Positions 37,606 through 48,660 of a stretch of 64,000 nt of DNA are shown here, one piece after another; position 1 is the stretch's first letter; the number at the start of each line of letters is the position of its first letter. This stretch comes from Corallium rubrum (lineage: Eukaryota > Cnidaria > Anthozoa > Scleralcyonacea > Coralliidae), in the NCBI GenBank assembly GCA_964035015.1, contig OZ036015.1, positions 8,235,309 to 8,299,308 on the forward strand, given 5' to 3'. Both the position numbers and the translations under genes were made by a program. The notes under the pieces are model-generated. The model was given only the letters and a program-made list of their open reading frames with translations, searched no databases and was not told where the DNA came from.

Positions 37606-40140
37606 CTAAATGAAAGAGAATCGCTCATTGAGGCCGTGAGGGTGAATGGTACCAAGTTTGTAAATGAGACGCATTTCTTGTTTACGACGAGTATCGTTAC
37701 AACCTGTAATGGGCTGAATGGCACAGATTTTCATGTTGGAAAAGGAGTGGTTGGCACTGTTGAAGTGCCTGGCAACAGGTTTGTTTGGCACATTGTATTT
37801 GACATCACGAAGGTGTTCAACAAACCTGTCACCTAAACGTCTTCCAGTTTCTCCGATGTAAAGCATGGGACATTTACTGCAAGAGATACAGTAAATGAGG
37901 TTGGAGGAAGTGCAAGTGAAACTGTGGGTTATGTTGAACCTACATTTTGGAGCCGAAATTGAAATTGAGGAGTCTAAGTATTTACAGGTGTTGCACCTAC
38001 CACGACAGCAAGAGCTGGTGCCAACATGTGATACCAAGGCTTGCTGCAGTGAGCTGTGAACAACGTTTTCCCGGATGTTTTTGCTATGCCGAAAAGATAC
38101 TGGGGGTTTCTCAGAGAAAATGGAAGATGTTTCTGGGTCATTTTTAATGAGGTCGAAATTGCGGCTGATGTCCCTTACTTTGAAATTGAAGGGATGAAAA
38201 GTGAGAACTAAAGGTACTTTTTCATTAGAAATGGTAGCCAAAGGTTCGCTTAAGGTGTCTGAACGGGAAATGTTGGAGACCTTGTGTAAGGCAGTGTCTA
38301 AGAGGTGGGAAGGATAACCGCGATTAACAAAAAAGTTTCTCATTTCCAAACATTTGGCATTGAAATCATCATCTTCACTGCAGAGGCGGCGAAGACGAAG
38401 AAATTGAGAGAAAGGAATGGACGTTTTGGTGTGTTTAGGATGATGAGAGGAGAAGAGGAGGTAGCTATGAGAGTCAGTGGTCTTGTAAAAGACAGAAGTG
38501 CTCAGCTTATTACCATTAATGGAGATGAGAATATCTAAGAACGACACACTAGTCTCACTGATCTCCCATGTGAACTGGAGTGCTGGGTGGAAGTCATTAA
38601 CATAGTTAATGAAGCAAACCAGGTCAGCGCGCGAACATGATGCAGTGCCTAAGCAATCATCAATGAACCGACCATAGTAGTCAGGTAGGAAACCAGTGTA
38701 TTGTTCAAAGGTTTGTTTTTCCACATAACCAACAAATAAGTTGGCATAGTTAGGGCCCATTTTGGTACCCATGGCTACACCACTAACTTGTTGGTAATGC
38801 TCACCATCAAATGAAAAATTGTTGAGGGTGAGCACTAACTCGGCCAGGCGTAACAAAGTAGTGGTCGATGGCTCCCGAGTTGTGCGTTGATCAAAGAAAT
38901 ATTTAAGTGCTTGAAGCCCATCGTGATGCGGGATGACAGTGTAGAGTGATTTGACATCCATGGTGAAGATGAAATGATGTGAACCCTGAAAACTAATGTG
39001 GTCACAAATTTTCAGAGCATGTTTGGTGTCCTTGATGTAAGAAGGTAAATTCTTAACCAAGGGCGCCATGATGTGGTCAAGGTAGGATGAAATGGCTTGG
39101 GTAGGGCAACCACAAGCAGACACTATAGGTCTACCTGGGTTGTTGGGTTTGTGAATTTTGGGAAGGAAGTACATGACAGGTGTGCGTGGAGTGGTGGTTA
39201 GGAGATTGCTTGCTGTATCAGGCAATTCCCCAGTGGTGATGAGGTTGTTGATGGTGGATCGAATGGTGGTGTTGTGTTGGGATGTCAAATCACCATCAAC
39301 TCTGCTGTAAAAAGCAGTGTCGTTTAGTTGCCTTTGAGCCTCTTCGCGGTACAAATCAGCTCTCCAGACAACCAAAGCACCACCTTTGTCAGCAGGTTTG
39401 ATGACAATATCATTCCGGCTACGCAATGATTTTAAAGCACTTAATTCACTAGAGCTGAGATTAGATGGCGTTTTGGGCCTAAAAGGTGGGAGCTGATCTA
39501 TATCATGTCGACATTGTCGAATGAAAAGATCAAGGGAGCCAAATTGGCCTTCCGGAGGAGACCAGGAAGATTTTTTAGGATTAGCATCCTCAAAAACATC
39601 CTTTTGTTGGATGGAGGAATTATTGTGAAAATGTGCCTTAAGTCTTAGTCTTCTAAAGAAAGTTTCGGTGTCCTCCTTCACTGAGAAGGAGTCTATGGGC
39701 CCAGGGTTGGGAACAAATTTGAGACCTTTCGCAAGGACAGATCTCTCAGGGTCAGACAAGGGCAAATCAGGAGGAATCGTGACCACTAAATTGACATTAC
39801 TGGTGGAGTTAGTGTGGTTAGAATTCGAAACGGGACGAGGGCCTACAAGAGTGTTGAATTTCGAAGTTTTACTAGCCTTGAGAAGCGTGTAAAATTTCGA
39901 GTTCAACGAGCGAATAAACTGGGTGATGCCTGAATATATGACTGTAGGACAAACGTTAGAGAGGTTTGTCTTAACGTTCAAAATATCAGAATCAATTTGG
40001 TTGACGTGTTGGGACATTGAGTGAATGGTAATACGCATAAGACGACGACTGTGTTTATAACAAGCCGCCATGACACTTCTAGCCACGTGTTGTGAGTTAA
40101 AATAATTAAAATTAAAAGAAGATTTAAAACCATTGGGCAC
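37606..40140 (-). CDS. Penelope-like reverse transcriptase with GIY-YIG endonuclease
   Basis: The 844-residue protein is uninterrupted. The RT part has a FLPKIHKP...GRPIVSACG region, motif A FTMDVKSLYTVIPH, motif B AMGTKMGPNYANLF and motif C RFIDDCLG. The linker has a CCRGRCNTCKYL cysteine cluster. The C-terminal GIY-YIG nuclease has LIYCISCSKC, MLYIGETGRRLGDRFVEHL and a closing GLNERFSFI. Together these make cDNA at a nick cut by the nuclease. The length fits EN-containing Penelope elements; the clade is not assigned. The start is taken as the first ATG (MPNGFKSSF). This copy may be capable of expression, but its 5' promoter is not evident before the head-to-head junction. Confidence 0.9.
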   Translation of the reverse strand: MPNGFKSSFNFNYFNSQHVARSVMAACYKHSRRLMRITIHSMSQHVNQIDSDILNVKTNLSNVCPTVIYSGITQFIRSLNSKFYTLLKASKTSKFNTLVGPRPVSNSNHTNSTSNVNLVVTIPPDLPLSDPERSVLAKGLKFVPNPGPIDSFSVKEDTETFFRRLRLKAHFHNNSSIQQKDVFEDANPKKSSWSPPEGQFGSLDLFIRQCRHDIDQLPPFRPKTPSNLSSSELSALKSLRSRNDIVIKPADKGGALVVWRADLYREEAQRQLNDTAFYSRVDGDLTSQHNTTIRSTINNLITTGELPDTASNLLTTTPRTPVMYFLPKIHKPNNPGRPIVSACGCPTQAISSYLDHIMAPLVKNLPSYIKDTKHALKICDHISFQGSHHFIFTMDVKSLYTVIPHHDGLQALKYFFDQRTTREPSTTTLLRLAELVLTLNNFSFDGEHYQQVSGVAMGTKMGPNYANLFVGYVEKQTFEQYTGFLPDYYGRFIDDCLGTASCSRADLVCFINYVNDFHPALQFTWEISETSVSFLDILISINGNKLSTSVFYKTTDSHSYLLFSSHHPKHTKTSIPFSQFLRLRRLCSEDDDFNAKCLEMRNFFVNRGYPSHLLDTALHKVSNISRSDTLSEPLATISNEKVPLVLTFHPFNFKVRDISRNFDLIKNDPETSSIFSEKPPVSFRHSKNIRENVVHSSLQQALVSHVGTSSCCRGRCNTCKYLDSSISISAPKCRFNITHSFTCTSSNLIYCISCSKCPMLYIGETGRRLGDRFVEHLRDVKYNVPNKPVARHFNSANHSFSNMKICAIQPITGCNDTRRKQEMRLIYKLGTIHPHGLNERFSFI

Positions 40141-40178
40141 TACATTGTGGTGTAGGCAACGGCTTAAGAAAGAACCAC

Positions 40179-41431
40179 TACTTTGTTACGCCTGGCCGAG
40201 TTAGTGCTCACCCTCAACAATTTTTCATTTGATGGTGAGCATTACCAACAAGTTAGTAGTGTAGCCATGGGTACCAAAATGGGCCCTAACTATGCCAACT
40301 TATTTGTTGGTTATGTGGAAAAACAAATCTTTGAACAATACACTGGTTTCCTACCTGACTACTATGGTCGGTTCATTGATGATTGCTTTGGCACTGCATC
40401 ATGTTCGCGCGCTGACCTGGTTTGCTTCATTAACTATGTTAATGACTTCCACCCAGCACTCCAGTTCACATGGGAGATCAGTGAGACTAGTGTGTCGTTC
40501 TTAGATATTCTCATCTCCATTAATGGTAATAAGCTGAGCACTTCTGTCTTTTACAAGACCACTGACTCTCATAGCTACCTCCTCTTCTCCTCTCATCATC
40601 CTAAACACACCAAAACGTCCATTCCTTTCTCTCAATTTCTTCGTCTTCGCCGCCTCTGCAGTGAAGATGATGATTTCAATGCCAAATGTTTGGAAATGAG
40701 AAACTTTTTTGTTAATCGCGGTTATCCTTCCCACCTCTTAGACACTGCCTTACACAAGGTCTCCAACATTTCCCGTTCAGACACCTTAAGCGAACCTTTG
40801 GCTACCATTTCTAATGAAAAAGTACCTTTAGTTCTCACTTTTCATCCCTTCAATTTCAAAGTAAGGGACATCATTAGCCGCAATTTCGACCTCATTAAAA
40901 ATGACCCAGAAACATCTTCCATTTTCTCTGAGAAACCCCTAGTATCTTTTCGGCATAGCAAAAACATCCGGGAAAACGTTGTTCACAGCTCACTGCAGCA
41001 AGCCTTGGTATCACATGTTGGCACCAGCTCTTGCTGTCGTGGTAGGTGCAACACCTGTAAATACTTAGACTCCTCAATTTCAATTTCGGCTCCAAAATGT
41101 AGGTTCAACATAACCCACAGTTTCACTTGCACTTCCTCCAACCTCATTTACTGTATCTCTTGCAGTAAATGTCCCATGCTTTACATCGGAGAAACTGGAA
41201 GACGTTTAGGTGACAGGTTTGTTGAACACCTTCGTGATGTCAAATACAATGTGCCAAACAAACCTGTTGCCAGGCACTTCAACAGTGCCAACCACTCCTT
41301 TTCCAACATGAAAATCTGTGCCATTCAGCCCATTACAGGTTGTAACGATACTCGTCGTAAATAAGAAATGCGTCTCATTTACAAACTTGGTACCATTCAC
41401 CCTCACGGCCTCAATGAGCGATTCTCTTTCA
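40179..41431 (+). pseudogene. 5'-truncated Penelope-like RT/GIY-YIG copy with premature stop
   Basis: It starts inside the RT just before motif B and runs through FIDDCFG and the GIY-YIG domain. After TGCNDTRRK-type sequence, a TAA at 41362-41364 replaces the CAA (Gln) of the other copy, cutting off the last 22 codons. Otherwise it is nearly identical to the minus-strand copy, so the pair is young. Confidence 0.88.
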
Positions 41432-41693
41432 TTTAGCTCACTCCACCACCATATTCCACACCTTTTCCTTAACCTTTTTCTGACGATTTAAATAGTAATT
41501 TATAACCTGTTTCTTTGCCTATTTGCAGGTACCTGACCCACAAATTGGGTCAGCACCTGCACACAGGCTAAAATTACATATTACATATTAATTTATTTGT
41601 TTACTTTGTTTTTATTGGCTTACATGTGTTCACGTGATTCCCATTGTAGCTCTGCTATAAATACGCGTGACCACATGTGAGTTGTTTACTAAT

Positions 41694-41731
41694 TTCTCCT
41701 GACGAAGGGCCTTCGCTCGAAACGTCGAGAA
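41694..41731 (+). ncRNA. Hammerhead ribozyme motif (family A)
   Basis: It has the same elements as 37311-37348, on the plus strand: TTCTC, CTGACGA, GGGC/GCTC, GAAACGTC, GAGAA. Confidence 0.75.
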
Positions 41732-41779
41732 GATTTTTCTCTGTTTTTCAGGCCAACGTGACTTAACCCTGGTAATATT

Positions 41780-41792
41780 TAATATCCATATA
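41780..41792. other. Right 13-bp target duplication of the Penelope insertion
   Basis: TAATATCCATATA, identical to 37212-37224. Confidence 0.85.
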
Positions 41793-43689
41793 GTTGCTCA
41801 TCTACCGTGGCGCCTTTATAAAAGATAGAATTTTTGTAATTGAGTATAGATTTACAGTACTTACTTTTGCCAGGTTACTTTTCAAGAAAATAACAGACAA
41901 GTATATACTATTTAGGTACTTCAACCAATCCCCCCCCCCCCCCCCCCCCTGGGCGACCTGCTGAGGCAAATGCCCGACCCTGGGAACAGGTGAATCGCCG
42001 AATGCCCGCGTGGGAGTGGGGGGTGGAGAGTGGTGGTGGTGGTCACGCTTGGAATTGATTGAGTCATTCTATGTTGCATTTCAGTCAGTCCATCACTTGA
42101 TGGACTCTGGTAACATTTGATTACCATTTTAAAACAAAAAAAAAGAACATTCAACCGCGTATTTTAAAAATACATTGTAAAGAAAAGGGAACAACTTACT
42201 TTTATATGGAACAGTTTTTATACGTCGATTACCATTCAGGATCCAAGGCCATTTTTATAAATACATTGTAATAAAGTTAATCCCAAAATCTCCTTGTTAT
42301 TTCATTGTTTACCCAAAATATCTTCGCAAACCAAGTCTGTACAGGTTACCAATGTATTTCCAATAAGTTTGTTCCATCAAAATTTTGAATAGAATACATT
42401 TTTAACCATTTTTCTCACTCGCTTCGTGACATTCGAAATTCCGAGTGTCAAAGCCCGCGTGTAATCTCTGTTCATGCTGGCGGATTGCGGCCAAGATTTA
42501 GTTTCTAGCCAATCAAAATCTAGCCTGCTTTAAAAATATTTACTTCCGACGTAATTGCATTTACTTCCGACGTAATTCCATTGGCTTCGACCAATCAGCA
42601 CTCATAATTCCGACGTATTTCGGCCATTTATGACGTGGATAAACGTGCCAGTCGGTGACCACTTCCCGCTATAGTTACCTCTTATACGGTTCTAGTAGCC
42701 GATGGCGACCACAGAATAACTTGCGCGGCGTCTGACGAGGGCTCTAGAAATTATGAAATTATTCTCCAGCAAAGAATAAACCGTATCTTGCCAAATACGT
42801 TAAAAAATGGAAAATCAGAACAAACCCTTCAATTTTCCCATCTCAGATTTTTCACCTTAGTCGCTTGACGTGTTTGACGTATATTAAATCCGCCCCTGAT
42901 TTGAGCAAACTTTTTCATCTAATTCTACAGTGAGTATAGTTGAAATTTTACTGTAAAAATGAAGAAATTACCACACCAACATACCCTACAGGGTGCCAAA
43001 ATCCAGCTCTATCTCTGACTGGTTTATTTTCGCCATGAGATTCGAAAGCTGAGTTCACAAATTTCGAGAAGCAGTTGTTTTTAGCAGTTTCCACTCGGCT
43101 AAAGCAAAATTTCCTTTTTTTATCCTTCTTTTTAGCAAAATTTCCTTCCCAAAATCTGAAATTTCCTTCCAGTTTTCCCTCCAAAATCTCTTATAAATCC
43201 TTCTTCTAATGATTAAAATTTGGATCGTACACTTCACCAGTTTGCTTTCGAGTGCACGCAAAGCTCGCAATGAGAAAATACGAATGTGGTCCGAACATTT
43301 CCGACGCTTTCCGATGTCTAGAAAGCGAGTTATTTTTGTATCTGGGCAAGCGCAGATGCAAAGACAAATTAGACAACAGCCATTTTCAGTTTTTAAATGT
43401 GAAATTCTACTCAACTAACAATTCGCAATTACATTCCCAAACTATATAACTAATAAAGTTAAGCTTCAAGTTTGCAAAAATTTTACAAACTCTTTTAGTC
43501 AAATTAGTCCTTTGGAAACTAGAATAATTCTCAGATAAAGGTTTGAAACATAATGTCATGATCAATGCACGCTTTGTACCGGTTTGCAGTTGCAAGTGAG
43601 GTGGAACTGGAGCCCCATCATCAACCTCATCTTCTGATGAGGTTTGATTCTGGACTCGAGTCAATCATTCTTTGCATGAGTTATATGCC
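41793..43689. other. Intergenic, nothing recognised
   Basis: It contains a poly-C run (41933-41950), a repeated TTCCGACGTAATT motif (about 42546-42620) and TTTCCTTCC-rich low complexity (43100-43190), similar to 44130-44260. No gene evidence. Confidence 0.5.
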
Positions 43690-43965
43690 AAGGATGCATT
43701 CCGTGTTTGCTAACGCCGGATATCTCCGGCGTGGACTTGTCCTCGTGCTTGGCGTGCCAAAATTTGATATCTTGGCGTATTGGTGCACGCACTTGTTCAG
43801 TCTTCTTGGCGTGCAAACAAATGTGACCAGCACTTTGCCTCTTTTGGCGTATTATTTTCTTATTATTTTGCGTATTATTACTTAAAAAAATAATTGGTTT
43901 CTTGGCGCAAAGCTCCGAGCCTCGTCGCCAATCTCCGGCGTGAGATTTGCACGGAATGCACCCAG
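43690..43965. mobile_element. MITE with GGATGCATTCC/GGAATGCACCC ends
   Basis: It is the same family as 30493-31325, here without the nested family C insertion. The ends are inverted and the body is non-coding. Confidence 0.7.
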
Positions 43966-44368
43966 AAAATAGAAATTTGCAAACATTGAGCCTGCGCTAT
44001 TTCTGTAGCAGCCCCTATTTAACGCTACGCATCACATTACTACTCGCGTTTTTAATTTATACACGTTTTTGAACCCGAAAGTAAAAAATAAGCAGTTTCA
44101 TCAACTTCTAATTCCTGAAAATGTTCGAATTTCAAAATTTCCTTCCATTTTCCTTCCATATGACCAAATTTCCTTGCAATTTCCTTCCAAATTTTATTTC
44201 CTTTTGTTTTTCCTTCCAAATGCCAAAATTTCCTTTTGGAAGAAAATTTCCTTCCAAGTGGAAGCACTGTTTCTAATAGAGACAACCCGCAAAGCCTGTT
44301 GGGGCAATATCGCGCGGCTGGGAGACTAATGATCACGACCCCCCCCCCCTCCCCCAAAAAATAATAAT

Positions 44369-44412
<44 letters not shown>

Positions 44413-44464
44413 TAATAATAATAATAATAACAACAATAACAATAATAATAATAATAATAATAAC

Positions 44465-44513
<49 letters not shown>

Positions 44514-44612
44514 GAGCGGAAACCTAATAAAACATAAAGCTCCGTGTACTCTTATAAAGGCACCTTTGACGTCATTTGAACATGAAAGAACCTGCTGATG
44601 ATGGCTCTGCTT
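43966..44612. repeat. Low-complexity stretch with (AAT)n array
   Basis: TTTCCTTCC-rich sequence is followed by a C run at 44340 and an AAT/AAC trinucleotide array at about 44360-44512. No gene. Confidence 0.85.
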
Positions 44613-44895
44613 AACAAATAGAAAATCACTTGCGTGTCTCTGTACTGTGATACAAACACGAATGACGTGATTTCAACCGGAAAAAATGCCCAGTGGAAAC
44701 AGGGCCAAGTGACCGAGACTCAGCTGACGAATGATGGCGTAATCAAATAAATACGCCAGTGATTACGTGAGATTTAACCAAACAGAGCATGCGTTGTACA
44801 ATATAAAATGAAAATGACGTCAAACGTGTCTCTGTACTCTGAGTGAAAATGGCTCTCGTCCAATCAGAGCGTGTGTAGCATACCTGTTATTTTAT
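44613..44895. mobile_element. Palindromic MITE, family D (copy 2, deleted)
   Basis: It matches 4166-4595 but lacks about 110 bp of the second arm. It includes CACGAATGACGTGATTTCAA and ACCGAGACTCAGCTGACGAA. 44896-45555 shows only a short inverted pair (GAAGAGTTCGTCCAATGGTC with its complement at about 45340-45370). Confidence 0.65.
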
Positions 44896-45597
44896 AAAAT
44901 TAATTAATATATTGCCAATTCCCTTGAAATATAAAAAAACAACAAAAAACACAGCGCCCACTCAGGTAGCTAATCAAATTATAGCAATGTCTTTATACCA
45001 TTCCAGTCGCTCTCTGTTGATAAAAAATAATTGAAGAATCTTACGGCTTGTAAAAAACATTTGCACCACTAGTGGCTAGCTTAAATATCAATTTGAAAAA
45101 CTCACAAATGTACTTGAACATTATTCAATGCTTCTTTAATATAAATCTTATAAAAAAAGTTAAGGTTCGCTAATGACTATTTCTAAACTAATCTATTTCT
45201 CAAATTCATTGTCAGAATATTACTTCTGTTATAACAAGCGACAATTTATGTGTCTCGATTATTTACATGTCTATGGTTTCCGTGGACTCCAACGATCCTT
45301 TGTGAAGTCTTAGGTTACCAATTTTCATGGCATTTAAAGAAGAGTTCGTCCAATGGTCTGGACGAACTCTTCTTTAAATGCCATGATAAGGAACTGTGGT
45401 TATTCTCTTGCTCGATATTCTACTGGAAAGATCTGCCTTCTTGCTCATTTTCGGTTCTTCTGGACTCTGCTTCTCCTTGCTTCTTCCACACTTATTTCAG
45501 GTCAAATTCAGAAACTCCCAAACGAATTTCAGACACTTCCAAATGATATTCAGATTATATAAATAAGTTTTGTGGAAACACCACGTAAAATATTTCT

Positions 45598-45641
45598 TTG
45601 CTAAGCTTTCGGCCTGTTGACCAAGGCCTTCATCAGAGCAA
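45598..45641 (-). ncRNA. Hammerhead ribozyme motif (family B, changed loop)
   Basis: On the minus strand the stem I, CTGATGA and GAAA elements are intact. Stem II is shortened because its loop side reads CCTTGGTCAA where other copies have CCTGAGTCAA. Confidence 0.55.
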
Positions 45642-45942
45642 TGACAAGAAGTTGTTGGCTCACGTCATTTATAAACTAAGCAACTGATCAATTAAATCAC
45701 GTAAGAATACAATGGTGTATCACGTTAATTTTATTAATTAGAAAACAAAATCAAGAATAATTGCCAGTTGTTTGCTGTACAAGCTGTGTTAGTTAGTAAT
45801 ACTCTTTTAGTTTTTCTGAGTATTACTAACTAACACAGCTTGTACAGCAAAAAACTGACAATTATTACTAACATCAAGCTGCAATTTCTGAAAATCAAGA
45901 ATGTTCCCGAATAGGGCACACCACGTGCTGTTTAATGGCTGT

Positions 45943-46275
45943 CCTTCCTGAGAAATAGTACGATGTTTTGCAATCTCAATAGACTCCCTTGTTCTTCGCG
46001 TGAACTATTGCTTGTCGCTGGCTAAGAGTGAAGACTCTTCCCACTTAACACGATGGTCATACTTCCAAGCGTGTTTGGCAACAGCAGATTTATCCGGTTG
46101 GGCTTTATTTACCCTGTTGGATTTATCCTGTTGCCAAACACGCTTGGAAGTATGACCATTGTGTTAAGTGGGAAGAGTCGTCACTCTTAGCCAGCGCCAA
46201 GCAATACTTCACGCGAAGAACAAGGGAGTCTATTGAGATTGCAAAACATCGAACTATTTCTCAGGAAGAGTAATC
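45943..46275. repeat. Long hairpin with about 155-bp arms
   Basis: The arm from TCCTGAGAAATAGTACGATG runs to CCAAGCGTGTTTGGCAACAG and pairs with its complement ending ACTATTTCTCAGGA. The loop contains TTTATCCGGTTGGGC repeats. Mismatches are few, so it is relatively young. Confidence 0.75.
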
Positions 46276-46330
46276 GAAATATTGCAAGGTTAGACATACT
46301 GCCGAAACAGAGAACGTAGGAGTCTAACAT

Positions 46331-46400
46331 TTCGAACGAAGGCCCTTCGTCAGAGAGAAACGTGAGTCACGTTTCTCTCTGACGAAGGGCCTTCGCTCGA
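46331..46400. repeat. Inverted pair of hammerhead-like cores
   Basis: CTGACGAAGGGCCTTCGCTC and its complement face each other across AGAGAAACGTGAGTCACGTT. Stem I of the plus-strand copy forms only three pairs (TCT/AGA), so activity is doubtful. The flank GTTCTCTGTTTCGGCAGTAT also occurs near 32450. Confidence 0.5.
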
Positions 46401-46605
46401 AACGTTAGATTCCTACGTTCTCTGTTTCGGCAGTATATCTAACCTTGCTATATTTCGATTGTTGTTTCTACACTGCCTACGCAGCACGCTACTTTTATTT
46501 CTCAGGAAGGACAGCCATTAAAAGCACGTGGTGTGCCCTATTCGGAGAACATTCTTGATTTTAAGAATTGTCAATTGTTTGCTGTACAAGCTGTGTTAGT
46601 TACTA

Positions 46606-46821
46606 AGCCAGCCGCACACGAGAGCAACCAGCATAGCTAACCGCCTCGCGAGGCCATTTGCTCAGCAAATTCTCTCGTGTGCGCGTTGTTTTTTCCTGAG
46701 AATTTGACTTAGCGAGTCAAATTCTCAGGAAAAAACAACGCGCACACGAGAGAATCTTGCTGAGCAAATGGCCTCGCGAGGCGGTTAGCTCAGGTATAGT
46801 TGCTCTCGTGTGCGGCTGGCT
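46606..46821. mobile_element. Palindromic MITE with TA target duplication (216 bp)
   Basis: AGCCAGCCGCACACGAGAGC and its complement are the ends, with TA on both sides (46604-46605, 46822-46823) interrupting a family C sequence at its AGTAATACTC site. The arms pair almost without mismatch around TAGCGA. TA duplication points to Tc1/mariner-type mobilisation. Confidence 0.75.
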
Positions 46822-47059
46822 TAATACTCAGAAAAACTCTGAGCTCTAAGCGGGACTCGAATTTTTCTGAGTAATACCAACTAACACAGCTTGTACAGCA
46901 AACAACTGACAATTATTACTAACATCAAGCTGCAATTTCTGATTCTTGAATTTTGTTTTCTAATTAATAAAATTAATGTGATACGCCATTGTATTCTTAC
47001 GTGTTTTAATTGATCAGTTGCTTAGTTTATAAATGACGTGAGCCAACAACTTGTTGTCA

Positions 47060-47103
47060 TTGCTCTGATGAAGGCCTGAGTCAACAGGCCGAAAGCTTAG
47101 CAA
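47060..47103 (+). ncRNA. Hammerhead ribozyme motif (family B)
   Basis: TTGCT, CTGATGA, GGCCTG-AGTCAA-CAGGCC, GAAAGCTT, AGCAA on the plus strand: all core bases and a perfect five-pair stem I. Confidence 0.7.
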
Positions 47104-47296
47104 AGAAATGTTTTACGTGGTGTTTCCACAAAACTTATTTATATTACTTTATCGCCATGAAAACTTTCAAAGAATTAATAGATATTCAGATTGTACAAAT
47201 GAATTTCAAATATTTCCAAGTGATATTCAGATTTTCCAAATGATATTCAAACATTTCCAAATGAATTTCAGAAATTTCCAAAATTAAGCTATAGAG

Positions 47297-47815
47297 GCTA
47301 AAGTTCGCTTGAACAGTAAATAGTTCGGATCAGCTGAGGGAACACATACACCTTTTGCCCTGCATTACTAAATAAAAAAACATTCAATTGCACTCATTGA
47401 AATAACAATAGCACTTTATTCATTAGAGCGAAACGACATTCAATAACGCTTCCAATCTCGTTCCCAGAGCCCACGTTCTCCACCCGGGAAACAACAGACT
47501 CTGGGATAATCCGTTTCACATCGATATTTCATTGGCTGATGAACATGATTACTCTTCTTCCGGATAGCAATCCTGTGATGGCGTGAACGGATTATCCCAG
47601 AGCCTCTCGTTTCCCGCCTGCTGGGTAAGGGGAACGTGGGCTCTGGGAACGAGATTGTAACGCTTCTGTAACATCAATAGCATTTATTACATAAAGTGTT
47701 ATTGTTATTTCAATGAGTGCAATTGAATGTTTTTGTATTGAGTGATGCAGGGTAAAAGGTGTGTGTGTTCCCTCAGCTGACCCGAACTATTTACTGTTCA
47801 AGCGAACTTTAGCTT
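47297..47815. repeat. Large imperfect palindrome
   Basis: The left part (TAAAGTTCGCTTGAACAGTA, then GAGGGAACACATACACC and ATTCAATTGCACTCATTGAA) pairs with the right part in reverse order. The inner arms are GTTCCCAGAGCCCACGTTC and complement. Probably a fold-back element; no coding capacity. Confidence 0.7.
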
Positions 47816-47823
47816 CTCGCTTC

Positions 47824-48025
47824 ATTTTGGAAATGTCTGAATATCATTTGGAAATGTCTGAATATCATTTGGAAATGTCTGAAAATCATTTGGAAATGCC
47901 TGAATATCATTTGGAAATGTCTGAAATTCATTTGGAAATGTCTGAAATTCATTTGGAAGTGTCGGAATATCATTTGGAAATGTCTGAATATCATTTGGAA
48001 ATGTCTGAATATCATTTGGAATATC
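47824..48025. repeat. 21-bp minisatellite, about 10 units
   Basis: Units TTTGGAAATGTCTGAATATCA with point variants. Diverged units also occur at 47200-47285 and 45505-45556 on the other strand. The repeat keeps frames open, which explains peptide-like strings such as EYHLEMSEYHLEMSE. An inverted pair follows at 48030-48125. Confidence 0.9.
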
Positions 48026-48324
48026 CTTTCTTTATCGCTCTTCACGCTTCTTCCGTGAATGAATGAATGAGATGGAATGAAGCAGAGTTCAACAACTCTT
48101 CGTCATTCCATCTCATTCATTCACGGTCTTTTCTGCCTTTTTGATTCTTCAGATTCATCTGATGTCGTTTTCCTTCGTACTCATCTCTTCTTCTCTTTGT
48201 TTCGCCAGATGTACTAGAATGACTAGAAATCTCTTTCACCATGTCTTCGCTTTTCTCCTTTCTGATCTAAAAATTAAGGAATATCCATTTAGTTTTATTA
48301 ATCTCGATCACACAATCTTTTATT

Positions 48325-48342
48325 AATATTAATATTAATATA

Positions 48343-48428
<86 letters not shown>

Positions 48429-48592
48429 GCGCATGACAGCTATATATATATATATGTGCGCATGACAGCTGTTGTCCCACAAGCGGTTGTCACTGACAGT
48501 CGCTTGGGTATAAATAAGTTGCCATGACATATCCAGATTGTACCAAGCTACACTGATGAGCTGTGGAACAGCGAAACACGTGTCTGTAGATT

Positions 48593-48658
<66 letters not shown>
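48325..48658. repeat. (TA)n blocks flanking a short unique spacer
   Basis: Long AT runs at about 48335-48426 and 48597-48656. Between them are GCGCATGACAGCT direct repeats and CTGATGAGCTGTGGAACAGCGAAACACGT-type sequence, which looks like another hammerhead-like core on the plus strand (48555-48582; similar sequence lies on the plus strand at 25040 in decayed form). Confidence 0.75.

Positions 48659-48660
<2 letters not shown>

Larger units (their letters stand above)
37225..41779. mobile_element. Penelope-like element: head-to-head dimer, one insertion
   Basis: A full-length copy on the minus strand (about 40178-37225) abuts a 5'-truncated copy on the plus strand (about 40179-41779). Both end in the same 3' non-coding part with a hammerhead. 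One 13-bp target duplication flanks the pair, so the dimer inserted as a unit or formed during one insertion. Confidence 0.85.
45556..47148. mobile_element. Nested palindromic composite bounded by family B ends
   Basis: The outer arms (about 45556-45765 and 46942-47148) are inverted family B copies, each with a hammerhead. Inside are family C fragments (45766-45890 and 46566-46940), then an inverted pair (45891-45956 and about 46500-46562) enclosing a long hairpin (45943-46275) and an inverted hammerhead pair (about 46330-46400). A TA-flanked hairpin (46606-46821) sits in the right family C part. There is no coding capacity. The order shows at least four successive insertions or fold-backs. 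Confidence 0.7.

Noticed and set aside
43055..44357. Lys/Glu-rich minus-strand frames
   Set aside because: They derive from TTTCCTTCC-type low-complexity DNA; no splice or domain support.
47824..48025. Protein with EYHLEMS repeats
   Set aside because: A 21-bp minisatellite without other gene evidence.
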